A DNA stretch of 64,000 bases. Source: Haloglomus irregulare. Its GTDB lineage: Archaea; Halobacteriota; Halobacteria; Halobacteriales; Haloarculaceae. The stretch is taken from NCBI RefSeq assembly GCF_007421925.1, contig NZ_QMDX01000003.1, positions 124,001-188,000 on the forward strand, read 5' to 3'. Position numbers and translations under genes: made by a program. This document shows, one piece after another, positions 8,707 through 17,121 of the stretch. The notes under the pieces were generated by a model. That model was given only the letters and a program-made list of their open reading frames with translations, was not told the origin of the DNA and made no database searches. Each line of letters starts with the position of its first letter. Position 1 is the first letter of the stretch.

Positions 8707-9720
8707 TCACGAGGACGCCGTCTCGCGGCCGAGTTCCGCGAGTAGATGCGAGAGGTGGACGCGGTCCGACGAGCCCTCGACGAGGTCCATATCCACCTCG
8801 CCGGCCAGCTCGTGCAGTCGCGCGACGTCCCAGTTGCGGTTGCTCTCGCGGGCGACCCGGAGCAGGTCCGCGAGCAGTTCGTCGCCGGAGAGCCCCTCGT
8901 CCTCCAGCAGGTCGTCGAGCGTGGAGCGGGCGGTGCTGAAGTCGCCGGAGGAGGCGGCCGCCAGCATCTCCTCCAGCTGGGCGTCGACGCCCACCTCGCC
9001 GAGGGCCTCGTAGGCGGCCGCCATGGTCACCGCGTCGGCGTCGGTGGCGACCAGCTGGGCGCCGAGAACCGCCCGACGGAGGTCACCGTCGCCGTAGCTG
9101 GCGACGAAGTCCAGCCCCTCGGCGTCGTACTCCACGTCCTCGGCGTCGAGAATCGAGCGGAGGACCGTCGCCGTCTCGTCGTGTGTCGGGGCCCGCATCG
9201 GGACCGGGAAACACCGCGACTCGATGGGCGGGATGAGCTTCGAGGGCTGCCGGGTCGCGATGACGAACTGCGTGGTCCGGGCGTACTGCTCCATCACGCG
9301 GCGCAGCGCCTGCTGGAAGTCCTCGCGGATGGCCTCGGCGTTGTCCAGCAGCACGGTCTTGTACTCGCCGGAGACGGGCTGGTGGGCCGCGGACTCCTTG
9401 AGGACGTGGTTGATCATGTCGCGCTTGCTCATCCGGGAGCGACCCTGGAGGAAGGGCGCGAACCGCGGGTCGTTCTTGATCTCGGTCTTCGTGCGGCCGA
9501 AGAAGTCCGCGACGTTGATCTCGACGAGGTCGTTATCCGGGTCCGTATGCGCCGCGCGGGCCAGCGCTCGGGCGGCGGCGGTCTTGCCGACCCCCTCCGG
9601 GCCGTGGAGGACGAGGTTGATGGGCTCCTCGACGGCCTCGGTGAGGTAGTCACGGACGCCGGGCTGGGGCAGGTCCGCGAGCTCCGGGGCGTGGGTTTCC
9701 GTCCAGAGCGGGGCGTCCAT
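8707..9720 (-). CDS. rfcC: Replication factor C small-subunit paralogue
   Basis: Clamp-loader subunit that helps load PCNA onto DNA. 337 residues with an AAA+ module: Walker A GPEGVGKTAAARAL (about residue 40), a degenerate Walker B VLLDNAEAI (about 125, DNAE instead of DEAD/DEAH), and the arginine-finger motif IESRCFPVPM (about 170). Helical collar sequence follows. In haloarchaea two RFC small subunits occur, and this divergent form matches RfcC. Convergent with the HAD-like gene and divergent from the ATPase gene at 9816. Confidence 0.88.
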   Translation of the reverse strand: MDAPLWTETHAPELADLPQPGVRDYLTEAVEEPINLVLHGPEGVGKTAAARALARAAHTDPDNDLVEINVADFFGRTKTEIKNDPRFAPFLQGRSRMSKRDMINHVLKESAAHQPVSGEYKTVLLDNAEAIREDFQQALRRVMEQYARTTQFVIATRQPSKLIPPIESRCFPVPMRAPTHDETATVLRSILDAEDVEYDAEGLDFVASYGDGDLRRAVLGAQLVATDADAVTMAAAYEALGEVGVDAQLEEMLAAASSGDFSTARSTLDDLLEDEGLSGDELLADLLRVARESNRNWDVARLHELAGEVDMDLVEGSSDRVHLSHLLAELGRETASS

Positions 9721-9783
9721 CGTGCGCCCGTAGGCGAGTCGGGCGTATCAATCCACCCGTTCGCGGGACGCGCGGGGACGGAG

Positions 9784-9790
9784 TTTTTAC
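9784..9790 (+). promoter_or_regulatory. Promoter box of the 9816 gene
   Basis: TTTTTAC about 27 bases before ATG 9816. It argues that ATG 9816 is the true initiation point although the coding frame that follows is shifted. Confidence 0.4.
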
Positions 9791-9815
9791 ACCGGACCAC
9801 CCAACAGGGAGCCAG

Positions 9816-10492
9816 ATGACCGGGGCGCCGACCCGTACCGGTTCGACGGGCTCCCGCTGGAGCCGATTCCCGCCGGGCGGAACGTCATCGTCGCGGGGCC
9901 GCCACACGTCGGCGCACAGGCGCTGACGCTGCGGATGGTGGTCGGGTCGCTGGCCGACGACGAGGGCGCCATCGTCGTGACCACCGACGACGACGGGGAC
10001 GCCGTTCTCGAGGACTGCGAGGACGTCGGCGCCACGCCACGGGAGGGCCGCATCGGGCTCGTCGACTGCGTCGGGAACGACCGGAGCGAGGCGACACGGC
10101 GGACGGCCCGCATCCAGACCGTCTCCGGCCCCGACGACCTGACCGGTATCGGGATGCGCTACTCGAAGCTGTGTGCCGACTTCGACGCCGACGGCGTCGA
10201 CCGGCTCCGGCTGGCCGTCGCCTCGGTGTCGACGCTGCTCTCGTTCGGGGACGTCCGGCGGACCGCGCGGTTCGTCCACACGCTGGCCGGGCGGAACGCC
10301 TCCATCGACGGGTTCGGGGCGTTCCTGCTGGACCCGGAGACACAGGACGAGCGGACGGTCCGCACCATCTCGCACTTCTGCGACGGGCGCATCCAGGTCC
10401 GCGAGGGGCAGAACGGGGACCGGCCCGAACTCCGCGTCCGTGGCGTTCCGGGCCCCCGGGAGTGGACCCCGTTCGACCCCCGGAGGGATTGA
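9816..10492 (+). pseudogene. RAD55/HTR-like ATPase family gene, apparent frameshift at start
   Basis: The coding frame after 9818 reads DPYRFDGLPLEPIPAGRNVI then VAGPPHVGAQALTLRM, TTDDDGDAVLEDCEDVG and a C-terminal HFCDGRIQVREGQNG, which matches the haloarchaeal RAD55-like/DUF7504-type ATPase family lacking a classical P-loop. No ATG, GTG or TTG occurs in this frame upstream before 9935, while ATG 9816 is in another frame and meets a stop after about 37 codons. One extra base right after the ATG (ATG-GAC rather than ATG-AC) would restore MDRGADPYRFDG. Either the gene is inactivated, the sequence has a one-base error, or initiation is internal at ATG 9935. Confidence 0.65.
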
Positions 10493-10542
10493 ACGCGGCG
10501 GGGCGCCCGCTCCGGTGGACGAGCGAGTGGACGCCGGCCGAC

Positions 10543-10570
10543 GGTTCCACCGGAAACGGGGGGGTTGAAG
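10543..10570 (+). repeat. ORB-like repeat
   Basis: GGTTCCACCGGAAACGGGGG followed by GGTTGAAG. Both half-sites resemble the origin recognition boxes at oriC1 (TTCCACCCGAAACCGGGGG at 17062). It lies in the short gap before the gene at 10595. Confidence 0.45.
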
Positions 10571-10594
10571 ACCGCCGAGTGCCCAGCCCGTCGC

Positions 10595-10885
10595 ATGGGC
10601 GACACCGGGACCGGCGGTGACGGCGGGGACGGCCAGGTTCGGACGTGGCTGGTCAAGCGCTCCTACGACAGCCGGAACCTCATCACGCTGGTGTACGCGA
10701 CGCCGGACGGCGAGCGCGCGGTGACCAGGGAACTCTCCTCGGCGGTGCTGGACCGGACACCGGTCACCGCCGCGCGGGACGTGGACCCGGACGACCTCGC
10801 GACCGTCGCCGCCGACGACCGCGAGCGCTACCGGGCCGAGGCCGAGCGCGTCCGGGAGAATAACGACCCCGGCGACGAGATCTGA
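10595..10885 (+). CDS. Conserved haloarchaeal protein of unknown function
   Basis: 96 residues starting MGDTGTGGDGG. The core VRTWLVKRSYDSRNLITLVY followed by ATPDGERAVTRELSSAVL and TAARDVDPDDL is of a type seen widely in haloarchaea. Acidic, soluble, no recognisable catalytic motif. It follows the ATPase gene at 9816-10492 by about 100 bases on the same strand. I do not recognise a function. Confidence 0.7.
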   Translation: MGDTGTGGDGGDGQVRTWLVKRSYDSRNLITLVYATPDGERAVTRELSSAVLDRTPVTAARDVDPDDLATVAADDRERYRAEAERVRENNDPGDEI

Positions 10886-10904
10886 GTCGGGAGGGCGGTC
10901 CGTC

Positions 10905-11720
10905 CTACCCCGTCCCCTCGTCCGCCAGCGCCTCGAACGTCCTCTCTGCCCACTGGACGGCGAACGCGGCACCGTTGCGCTCGTAGGCGCCGGTATCGAG
11001 CGCCGCGAAGGGGTCCGGCAGGTCGCGGCCGTGTTTGAGGGCCGCACAGGCCAGCTCCGCGGCCGCCGCGAACCCCGTCTCGCCGCGGGCGACCTCGCCG
11101 GCGAGGTCATCGAGGCGGGGCTGGAGCCGCTCGCCGGCGTCGACCCACGCCGCGTGGAGGTCCGGACAGTGTGGGTGCTCGTCCGAGCCCCCGACGCCCC
11201 ACGCCTCGAAGACCGGTCGGGTCAACCGACCGACGTAGGCGTCGTACAGCGCGGCCCCGAGCTGGTAGGTATCGGCGGGCGACAGCGGCGTGGCGGCCGC
11301 CAGGTCGGGATACCCCTCGCCGAAGAACGCGAGGAAGGATTCGGCCGGCGCGAGGTCGGCCTGGACGAGCGCCTCGGCGACGAGGAAGTCGACGAACGAG
11401 GCCGGGGAGCCCTCCAGGCGCGGCTTGACGATGACCGTCGGCGGCGTCGTCTGCCGGGTCCATACCACGCCGCCGTCGCCCGGGAGGCCGACGGTGAGCT
11501 CGTCGCCCGCCGTCCGACGGAGGACCTCCGGGACGTCCGCCGGGAGCCACGACTCGGGCGCCGAGAACGGCTCCAGCCCGTCGGCGAGGAGCCCGAGCTG
11601 CTCGGCGACCGCCGGCTCCAGCGTCTCGAAGTCCTGTCCGCCGTCGAGCACGACAGCGTCGGGTGTATGGGCTCGACGGACCGCCGCCACCTCGTCCGGG
11701 AGATCACGTGGTTCGAACAC
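10905..11720 (-). CDS. Conserved haloarchaeal protein (DUF7089-like)
   Basis: 271-residue soluble acidic protein. It begins MFEPRDLPDEVAAVRRAHTP and contains VDFLVAEALVQADLAPAESF and YQLGAALYDAYVGRLTRPVF. Mostly helical, with no metal-binding or nucleotide-binding motif visible. The resemblance to DUF7089 is from memory. Its start is one base past the stop of the microprotein at 11722, so the two are likely co-transcribed, the membrane microprotein first. Confidence 0.7.
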   Translation of the reverse strand: MFEPRDLPDEVAAVRRAHTPDAVVLDGGQDFETLEPAVAEQLGLLADGLEPFSAPESWLPADVPEVLRRTAGDELTVGLPGDGGVVWTRQTTPPTVIVKPRLEGSPASFVDFLVAEALVQADLAPAESFLAFFGEGYPDLAAATPLSPADTYQLGAALYDAYVGRLTRPVFEAWGVGGSDEHPHCPDLHAAWVDAGERLQPRLDDLAGEVARGETGFAAAAELACAALKHGRDLPDPFAALDTGAYERNGAAFAVQWAERTFEALADEGTG

Positions 11721-11721
11721 G

Positions 11722-11817
11722 TCAGATACCGACGACCGTCAGGTAAATGATAGCTACGACGGCCAGGAACGCCGAGGCGCCGATCGTGCTCAGGACTATC
11801 TTCGTCGCGTCGCTCAT
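11722..11817 (-). CDS. Single-pass membrane microprotein
   Basis: 31 residues: MSDATKIVLSTIGASAFLAV then a hydrophobic end VAIIYLTVVGI, forming one transmembrane helix. The stop lies immediately before the start of the 271-residue downstream gene, indicating an operon. The size and pattern recur in haloarchaea. Function unknown. Confidence 0.6.
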   Translation of the reverse strand: MSDATKIVLSTIGASAFLAVVAIIYLTVVGI

Positions 11818-11913
11818 TGGTGGAGATGTGGTCGGACCCGATTTAAACGCTTTCAGTTCGCACTCAGCGGGGCGATACGCTCGGTCCGCCCTGTCGCCGA
11901 GTATGGATGGGCC

Positions 11914-11940
11914 GTTCTCCACGGGAAACGGAGGGGTGCA
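11914..11940 (+). repeat. ORB-like repeat
   Basis: GTTCTCCACGGGAAACGGAG followed by GGGTGCA. It shares GAAACGGAGGGGT with the repeats inside polD1 and at the oriC1 edge. It lies in the non-coding gap between the microprotein and the RidA gene. Confidence 0.45.
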
Positions 11941-12006
11941 GCCCGTCGGGGGGCGATACGGGGCTCCGGCCGAGGGTTGAGGACGGTCGAGCCGCACGGG
12001 AAGCAT

Positions 12007-12423
12007 ATGACCCGGAGACGCGTCTCGTCGGGCACGGAGTGGGAGGCGACCGTCGGCTACTCGCGGGCCGTTCGCGCGGACGGACGGGTCCACATCGCCG
12101 GGACGACCGCGACCGACGCGGACGGTGACCCGGTCGCGCCGGGCGACGCGTACGCACAGACCCGTCACGCGCTGGGGCTGGTGGCCGAGGCGCTGGCGGA
12201 TGCGGGCGCGGACATCGAGGACGTCGTCCGGACCCGGCTGTTCGTGACGGACGTCGACGACTGGGAGGCCATCGGTCGGACACACGGCGAGACGTTCGGC
12301 GACGTGCGCCCCGCCGCGACGATGGTGGAGGTGTCGGCCCTCGTCCACCCCGACCTCGTGGTGGAGATCGAGGCCGAGGCGGTGGTCGAGGGGGAGCGGC
12401 GGGCGGAGGGTCGGGACGCCTGA
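12007..12423 (+). CDS. RidA family protein
   Basis: 138-residue member of the YjgF/YER057c/UK114 family. Typical RidA proteins hydrolyse reactive enamine/imine intermediates from PLP enzymes. Seen here are VHIAGTTATDADGDPVAPGD, the central helix ALGLVAEALADAGADIEDVV, and the substrate-pocket region RPAATMVEVSALVHPDLVVE IEAEAV, where the arginine that binds the carboxylate (R in RPAAT) is present. ATG 12007 is preceded by a purine-rich stretch; the longer open frame upstream is not coding-like. Confidence 0.85.
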   Translation: MTRRRVSSGTEWEATVGYSRAVRADGRVHIAGTTATDADGDPVAPGDAYAQTRHALGLVAEALADAGADIEDVVRTRLFVTDVDDWEAIGRTHGETFGDVRPAATMVEVSALVHPDLVVEIEAEAVVEGERRAEGRDA

Positions 12424-12516
12424 CACGGAGTGTTCCGGGGTTGTTCCGACCGTTCGTCGGTTATGGCCGGGTTTCGGGCCCTGGAACGCACGCTTGTTCG
12501 AAATCCGCCGCGTCCG

Positions 12517-14064
12517 TCAATCACCGCCGACGCCGACGTTCGCGCTCCGGGCGACGGCCTTCCATCGGCCGGTGGCAAAGCGGGTGGCGTTGACCGCGGC
12601 TTTGGCGTAGAAGTCGACGAGGACGGCGGCGTAGATGGCGAGCGCGCCGAGCCCCTGCCCGGGAGCGGCCGAGAACGGGCCGAGCGTGACCGCGTAGCCG
12701 ACCGGGAGCGCGAGGAAGGCGATGGGGAGCCGGAGGAGATAGGTCCCGAGGACGGTGCCGTAGAGCGGCCACCGGGTGTCGCCGGCCCCCCGGAGCGCGC
12801 CGCGGGTGGTGCGTGAGACGGCGAACCCCGCGACCCCGAGCGCGAACACGCGGACGAACTCCGCCGTGAGGGCGACCTCCTCGGTCCCGAAGCGCGTCGC
12901 GATGGGCGCGGCGAACGCGGCGATGACGACCGCGACGAGCAGTTGCGTGGCGAGCGCGACCCGGACCGTCGCCCAGCCGTCGCGGCTGGCCGTCTCCTCG
13001 TCGCCGCTGCCGACTGCCTGCCCCACGAGCGTGCTCGCGGCGGTCGCGTACCCCCAGGCCGGCATCAGCGCGAAGAGAACCACCCGTCGGCCGACCGCGA
13101 AGGCGGCGACGTACGGCGTGCCGAGGACGCCGAGCACGAACAGGAACGGGAACCGGCCGACGGTCCGGGCGAGCCGGGTCCCGGCGAGCGGCGAGGCGAC
13201 GCGGACGATCTCGGCGGCGAGCCCGAGGTCGAACTGTGGGCCGCCGACGCGGAGCCGGATGGGCCATCGCCCCGAGAGGAAGACGCCGGCGAAGACGAGC
13301 GCACCCGCGGTGTTGGCGACCACCGTCGCGACCGCGGCGCCGACCACCCCCAGGGCCGGCGCCGGGCCGAGCCCGAACACCAGCACCGCGTTCAACGCGA
13401 CGTTCGTCGGGAGCGTCAGCAGCCGGACGTACATCGGGGTCCGCGTGTCGCCGACCCCAGCGAGCGCGCGGGCGGCCGTCATCGACCAGAACCGGGGGGC
13501 CATCGACAGCATCACGAGCTTGAGATACGCCGCCCCGAGGCGGGCGGTCTCCGGGTCCAGCGTGAGCAGGTCGAGCAGCGGCCGGGCGTACGCCCACGAG
13601 ACGACGGTCAGGGGGAGCGCGATGGCGAGCGCGAGCCAGAGCGACTGCTTCACCGCGAGGTCGGCGCGGGCGGGTTCGCCGGCGCCCGTCAGCCGGGAGA
13701 CGACGCTGATGGTCCCCGAGGTGAGCCCGAGCGAGAGACCGAAGGCGATGAAGTAGTACTGGAAGCCGAGTTCGAGCGCCGCGATGCCGACCGCGCCGGT
13801 CGCGAGGCCAACGAAGACGAAATCGGAGACCCGAAGCGCGACCCGGAGCCCACCGGTGATCATCACCGGCAGCGCGAGGCCGAAGGCCCGGTCTCCACGG
13901 TCGCGGTCGACGACGCCCAGACGGGCGAGCAGCGCCGGGAACCGCATCGCCGCGGCGCGGAGCCGGCGGCCGACCCCCTCAAGCAGCGTGCCGACCCGGG
14001 CCGCGACGCTCCCGAGCACGAGCACGGCGACCAGCGCCACTGGTCGAGGGTCACGCGACGGCAC
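12517..14064 (-). CDS. MATE family efflux transporter
   Basis: 515-residue polytopic membrane protein with about twelve helices in two homologous halves. The N-half has FGLALPVMITGGLRVALRVS, ELGFQYYFIAFGLSLGLTSG and RALAGVGDTRTPMYVRLL; the C-half repeats the theme with PFLFVLGVLGTPYVAAF and TRGALRGAGDTRWPLYGTVL. The duplicated A/GxGDTR motif is characteristic of MATE proteins, which export cationic compounds using H+ or Na+ gradients. An extra N-terminal helix (residues 8-30) precedes the conserved part. Substrate unknown. Confidence 0.88.
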   Translation of the reverse strand: MPSRDPRPVALVAVLVLGSVAARVGTLLEGVGRRLRAAAMRFPALLARLGVVDRDRGDRAFGLALPVMITGGLRVALRVSDFVFVGLATGAVGIAALELGFQYYFIAFGLSLGLTSGTISVVSRLTGAGEPARADLAVKQSLWLALAIALPLTVVSWAYARPLLDLLTLDPETARLGAAYLKLVMLSMAPRFWSMTAARALAGVGDTRTPMYVRLLTLPTNVALNAVLVFGLGPAPALGVVGAAVATVVANTAGALVFAGVFLSGRWPIRLRVGGPQFDLGLAAEIVRVASPLAGTRLARTVGRFPFLFVLGVLGTPYVAAFAVGRRVVLFALMPAWGYATAASTLVGQAVGSGDEETASRDGWATVRVALATQLLVAVVIAAFAAPIATRFGTEEVALTAEFVRVFALGVAGFAVSRTTRGALRGAGDTRWPLYGTVLGTYLLRLPIAFLALPVGYAVTLGPFSAAPGQGLGALAIYAAVLVDFYAKAAVNATRFATGRWKAVARSANVGVGGD

Positions 14065-14199
14065 TGGATGAGCTTCGACCCGTACCCCCCTCGGTCTTCG
14101 GGTTCGTGGCCGAGCCGCGAGGTCAGGGGTTCAGGGGTGGGCGGGTGCGGGGGATGGGGACGGTCGTCGAAGCGCGTCGGGATGGGGGGGCGTTCAGGT

Positions 14200-15090
14200 T
14201 CAGGCGTCGCCCGGCTGGTCGCCGAGCCACTGCTCGGGAACCTGGATGACGTAGCGACCGTTCTCCTGGAGGGCGATGATGTACTCCTCGCGGTCGTACA
14301 GCTCCATCAGGTTCAGCTCGTACTGGCCCGGTTCGAGGATCTTGATCGACTCGAACTGGTCGTTCAGCTGCTCGCGGAGCTCCGAGATGTCGGGCTGGTC
14401 CTCGTCGGGGGTGCTCGCGACGCGCCCCTCGCCCGGGGCCTCGGAGGCCGGCGCGTTCGGCGCGCCCGACGCGTCCGAACCCGAACTACTCCCCGCAGCG
14501 GGGGCCGGACCGTCCGGCGCGGACCCGTCGAGCGGACCGCCATTGTCCGTCCCCGTCGCGTCGGAGCCGCCGCCCGTCTCCATCCCGGCGGTGTCGGGCG
14601 CACGCGCGGCCTCCCGGGCGTCGGCGTCAATGATGCCGTCCTCGTCGGTCGGGAGGTCCTCGCCCCCGTCGTCGCGCTCACTGGGCCAAGGGGTGTTCGG
14701 GTCGGGGCCGGTGTCGCCCGCGTTCGAACCGGTGTCGGTCGCCGGCCCCGTGGTCGAGGCGGACGCGGTGCCGGCGTCATCACCGGTCGAGGGGGCGTCG
14801 GACCGGCCGGGCGTCCCCGGGGGGGATTCCGGTGGGCCGGACGCCGAATCGGGCGTTACGGGGTCGTCGGTCGAGACGAAGTCCCGGACCCTGGTGGCGG
14901 CACGACCGACCGTGTTGGCGGTGCCGGACCCCTCCGGGTCCGGCGGCTCGGCGTCCGGCGGCTCCGACGGGACGTCCGTTCCTTCGGGGTGGAACTGGAA
15001 GGTGTTCCCGCCACAGCCAGGACAGCCGCTCAGCATCTCCTTCGAGCCGTCGTCGAAGACGCGCCCACAGTTGGTACACTGGTGTGGCAT
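14200..15090 (-). CDS. oapC: Origin-associated protein OapC (zinc-ribbon, DUF2072)
   Basis: 296 residues. The N-terminal zinc ribbon has CxxC pairs in MPHQCTNCGRVF and GCPGCGGNTFQFHP. A long disordered acidic Ser/Pro/Gly linker (about residues 40-215) precedes the conserved C-terminal block ISELREQLNDQFESIKILEP and LMELYDREEYIIALQENGRY. In haloarchaea this gene forms a conserved cluster with oapB and oapA beside oriC1 and orc1, as here. The biochemical role is unknown. It lies about 90 bases downstream of oapB on the same strand. Confidence 0.85.
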   Translation of the reverse strand: MPHQCTNCGRVFDDGSKEMLSGCPGCGGNTFQFHPEGTDVPSEPPDAEPPDPEGSGTANTVGRAATRVRDFVSTDDPVTPDSASGPPESPPGTPGRSDAPSTGDDAGTASASTTGPATDTGSNAGDTGPDPNTPWPSERDDGGEDLPTDEDGIIDADAREAARAPDTAGMETGGGSDATGTDNGGPLDGSAPDGPAPAAGSSSGSDASGAPNAPASEAPGEGRVASTPDEDQPDISELREQLNDQFESIKILEPGQYELNLMELYDREEYIIALQENGRYVIQVPEQWLGDQPGDA

Positions 15091-15177
15091 CGGTGTGGCG
15101 TGTGGTGGTGTCGTGGTCGGTCGTGGCGGTTTCTGGGGCCGTGCTCGGCGTCGGGCCGAGGTCGGGCCGGTCCGGAG

Positions 15178-15585
15178 CTATCGGCGGCGGATGAGCGTCC
15201 GGATGAGGTTCTCGTCCTTGTGCAGCGTCTCGATGCGGTTCGCCGGGCCGATGACGGTGAGCTTCGACTGCTCCCCCCTGCCGAGGACCCGCCCCAGCAG
15301 CCCGGACTCGTTCCGGGTGCCGCCGGGGTAGGTCTCGATCTCGATGCCGGTGAACCCGTCACCGTCGGGCTGGATCTCACCCATCGTCACCTCGATGAGC
15401 TTCGACTCCTCGTCGGGGTCGAGCCCGCGTTCGAGGATGACGATGTTGCCGTCCCTGACCCCGTCCAGGATGAGGTGGATCTTCTCCATCGTCCGGAGCC
15501 CCTCCATCCGCTCGGTGCTGATGAGGTCGATCTGGACGCCGTCGAGGGGTGCGTTCCCGTCGTCGCCGGTTGTCAGTTCTGCCAT
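15178..15585 (-). CDS. oapB: Origin-associated protein OapB (DUF2073)
   Basis: 135-residue protein beginning MAELTTGDDGNAPLDGVQID. Conserved core: LISTERMEGLRTMEKIHLIL, DGNIVILERGLDPDEESKLI and KLTVIGPANRIETLHKDENL. DUF2073 proteins accompany the OapA GTPase in archaea and some bind RNA in thermophilic relatives. The start codon follows the oapA stop by four bases (TGA TAGG ATG), so translation is coupled. An upstream in-frame ATG at 15645 would overlap oapA deeply and is rejected. Confidence 0.85.
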   Translation of the reverse strand: MAELTTGDDGNAPLDGVQIDLISTERMEGLRTMEKIHLILDGVRDGNIVILERGLDPDEESKLIEVTMGEIQPDGDGFTGIEIETYPGGTRNESGLLGRVLGRGEQSKLTVIGPANRIETLHKDENLIRTLIRRR

Positions 15586-15589
15586 CCTA

Positions 15590-16219
15590 TCACCCGAAGT
15601 ACTCCGCGATCTTGTCGTAGACCTCGTCCATGTTGTCACCCTCAAGGGCCGACAGCGGGACGGTCTCGTGCTGGGGGAACGCGTTCCGGATCCGCTGGAC
15701 GGAGGCGTCCTCCAGGTCGATCTTGTTCGCGAATATCAGCACGGGCAGGTCCTGGCTCTCGATGATGCCGATCAGCATCGTGTTGACCTGCGTGAACGGG
15801 TCCGTCGTGGCGTCCAGCACGTAGATGACGCCGTCGACGTCCTCTCGAAGCCAGTGCATGGCCTCGGCGACGCCCTCGGTCGCCTCCCGCGACCGCCGGA
15901 TGGCGTCGTCCTCCGCCATATCGTGCTCCAGGAACTCCGTGTAGTCGACCTTCGTGGTCACGCCGGGCGTGTCCACGATGTCGATGTTGACGGAGCTACC
16001 GTTGCGCTTGATCTCGACGTTCTCCTTCCGACGCGCCCGTCGCGTCTCGTGCGGTACATGACTCTCCGGACCGACCGCGTCCCCCGTCCAATCACGGGCG
16101 ATGCGGTTGGCGAGGGTGGTCTTCCCCGCGTTGGGGGGACCGTAGATCCCGATTCGCCTCGGCTCGCTGGCCGCGAAGAGCTTCGAAATGCTCGATCTGA
16201 TGCTTGTGAGCAGACCCAT
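15590..16219 (-). CDS. oapA: Origin-associated Era/Der-like GTPase OapA
   Basis: 209-residue GTPase. G1 is GIYGPPNAGKTTLANRIARD, switch region contains HVPHETRRARRKE, G3 is VDTPG (IDIVDTPGVTTKVDYTEFLE), and G4 is NKID in LPVLIFANKIDLED. ATG 16219 is chosen over the in-frame GTG 16234 because GGGAGG sits at the correct distance before the ATG, one of few clear Shine-Dalgarno sequences here. It is the first gene of oapABC and its promoter faces into oriC1. Family members are linked to origin regions genomically; the cellular role is unproven. Confidence 0.9.
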   Translation of the reverse strand: MGLLTSIRSSISKLFAASEPRRIGIYGPPNAGKTTLANRIARDWTGDAVGPESHVPHETRRARRKENVEIKRNGSSVNIDIVDTPGVTTKVDYTEFLEHDMAEDDAIRRSREATEGVAEAMHWLREDVDGVIYVLDATTDPFTQVNTMLIGIIESQDLPVLIFANKIDLEDASVQRIRNAFPQHETVPLSALEGDNMDEVYDKIAEYFG

Positions 16220-16297
16220 CCTATCCTCCCGCACCCTGGCCTCAATGGACCAAGGCGCTCTGACGGTACCCCCGAACCGTACCCACTTAACTCTGCG

Positions 16298-16312
16298 TCA
16301 GACACATATATA
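16298..16312 (-). promoter_or_regulatory. Promoter of oapABC
   Basis: ACACATATATACAAT reads as a strong TATA element on the minus strand (GTATATATGTG), about 80 bases before the oapA start, allowing a leader that includes the GGGAGG ribosome-binding site. Confidence 0.55.
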
Positions 16313-16578
16313 CAATCGGACAGTTGAGTGTCCCTATCGGCCGTATCGGGGCCGAATACGGCCGTCCGACGTATGTCATCCGAAAACAGTTGTTCGAGTC
16401 TGATATGTTACCGGCGGCGAGGGGCCACTGGAACCCGTGTCGTTCGGGAGGAGGTATTCGGGAGGGGCCCCGACGGGAGTGCTCTGACTACGAGGTCGGA
16501 GGGGCAGGTGGGAGCCGCTCAGCGGGCACGGGCGGTCCGGCAGGGGCGAGGACCTCATCGGAGCGGGGGTTCCGAAGC

Positions 16579-16609
16579 ACCCCCCAACCCCTTCGTTTCG
16601 GGTGGAGCA
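16579..16609 (-). repeat. Origin recognition box, minus orientation
   Basis: On the minus strand: TGCTCCACCC followed by GAAACGAAGGGGTTGGGGGG. It differs from the partner at 16833 by one base in the first 28. The G-run extends toward oapA. ORBs are bound by Orc1/Cdc6 initiators; haloarchaeal oriC1 ORBs carry such a G-string. Confidence 0.85.
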
Positions 16610-16702
16610 GAGAGCAGGCGGGTGTCAGAGGTAGGACGCGGTGGTCGGCCGATGCGTAATGGTGGGTCGAGAGGCGTCCGGAGAGTATCTAGACCTATCT
16701 AG

Positions 16703-16735
16703 CGCGGTTTGGTCGGGAGTGGTCCCTCCAAACCG
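16703..16735. repeat. Inverted repeat within oriC1
   Basis: GCGGTTTGG and CCAAACCGC form a perfect 9-bp stem with a 15-base loop. It directly borders the AT-rich unwinding candidate. It could be a hairpin, a protein-binding palindrome or both. Confidence 0.6.
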
Positions 16736-16812
16736 CTTCCTGCTAGTCGTTCGGGTATCGTTGAATGGGTGTTTTCATAAAGATTTCCATACACAGTACG
16801 CAGCTCTACCAC
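16736..16812. other. Candidate DNA unwinding element
   Basis: AT-rich by local standards, with GTTTTCATAAAGATTTCCAT in the middle, flanked by the two divergent ORBs. Such stretches between ORBs act as the melting site in archaeal origins. Confidence 0.6.
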
Positions 16813-16832
16813 CCCCCACCCCTGCTATTGCG

Positions 16833-16866
16833 TGCTCCACTCGAAACGAAGGGGTTGGGGGGTTCC
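16833..16866 (+). repeat. Origin recognition box, plus orientation
   Basis: TGCTCCACTC followed by GAAACGAAGGGGTTGGGGGG, inverted relative to the box at 16579. The G-run points toward orc1. Confidence 0.85.
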
Positions 16867-17060
16867 GTCCACCGCCCCCACCACTACGACCACCGACCGT
16901 CCCGCCGGCCACGCCTCCCACTCGGGGCGGCTCACCGCAACGCTTAAGATATTCACAACCACCCGTTCTCCTGCATCAACTGGAACCCCGCCATATCTCG
17001 TCCGCACGGTTCCGGGCCGCTGACGGGCCTCAGTGGTTCGGACGTCGGTGCGCGGGGGTG

Positions 17061-17083
17061 ACTTCCACCCGAAACCGGGGGCG
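17061..17083 (+). repeat. ORB-like box near orc1
   Basis: ACTTCCACCCGAAACCGGGG followed by GCG: same left half as the main ORBs and a shortened G-run. About 90 bases before the orc1 start. Confidence 0.65.
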
Positions 17084-17103
17084 ATATCGGCCACCGGTCT
17101 CGG

Positions 17104-17121
17104 GCGAGGAAACGGAGGGGA
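17104..17121 (+). repeat. Partial ORB-like box near orc1
   Basis: GCGAGGAAACGGAGGGGA keeps the GAAACGGAGGGG half. It lies about 50 bases before the orc1 start and could be used for autoregulation. Confidence 0.5.

Noticed and set aside
12943-15765. Very long plus-strand open frame of about 940 codons
   Set aside because: It is the complement of the MATE and oapC/oapB genes; Arg/Gly/Pro-rich composition is typical of GC-rich shadow frames.
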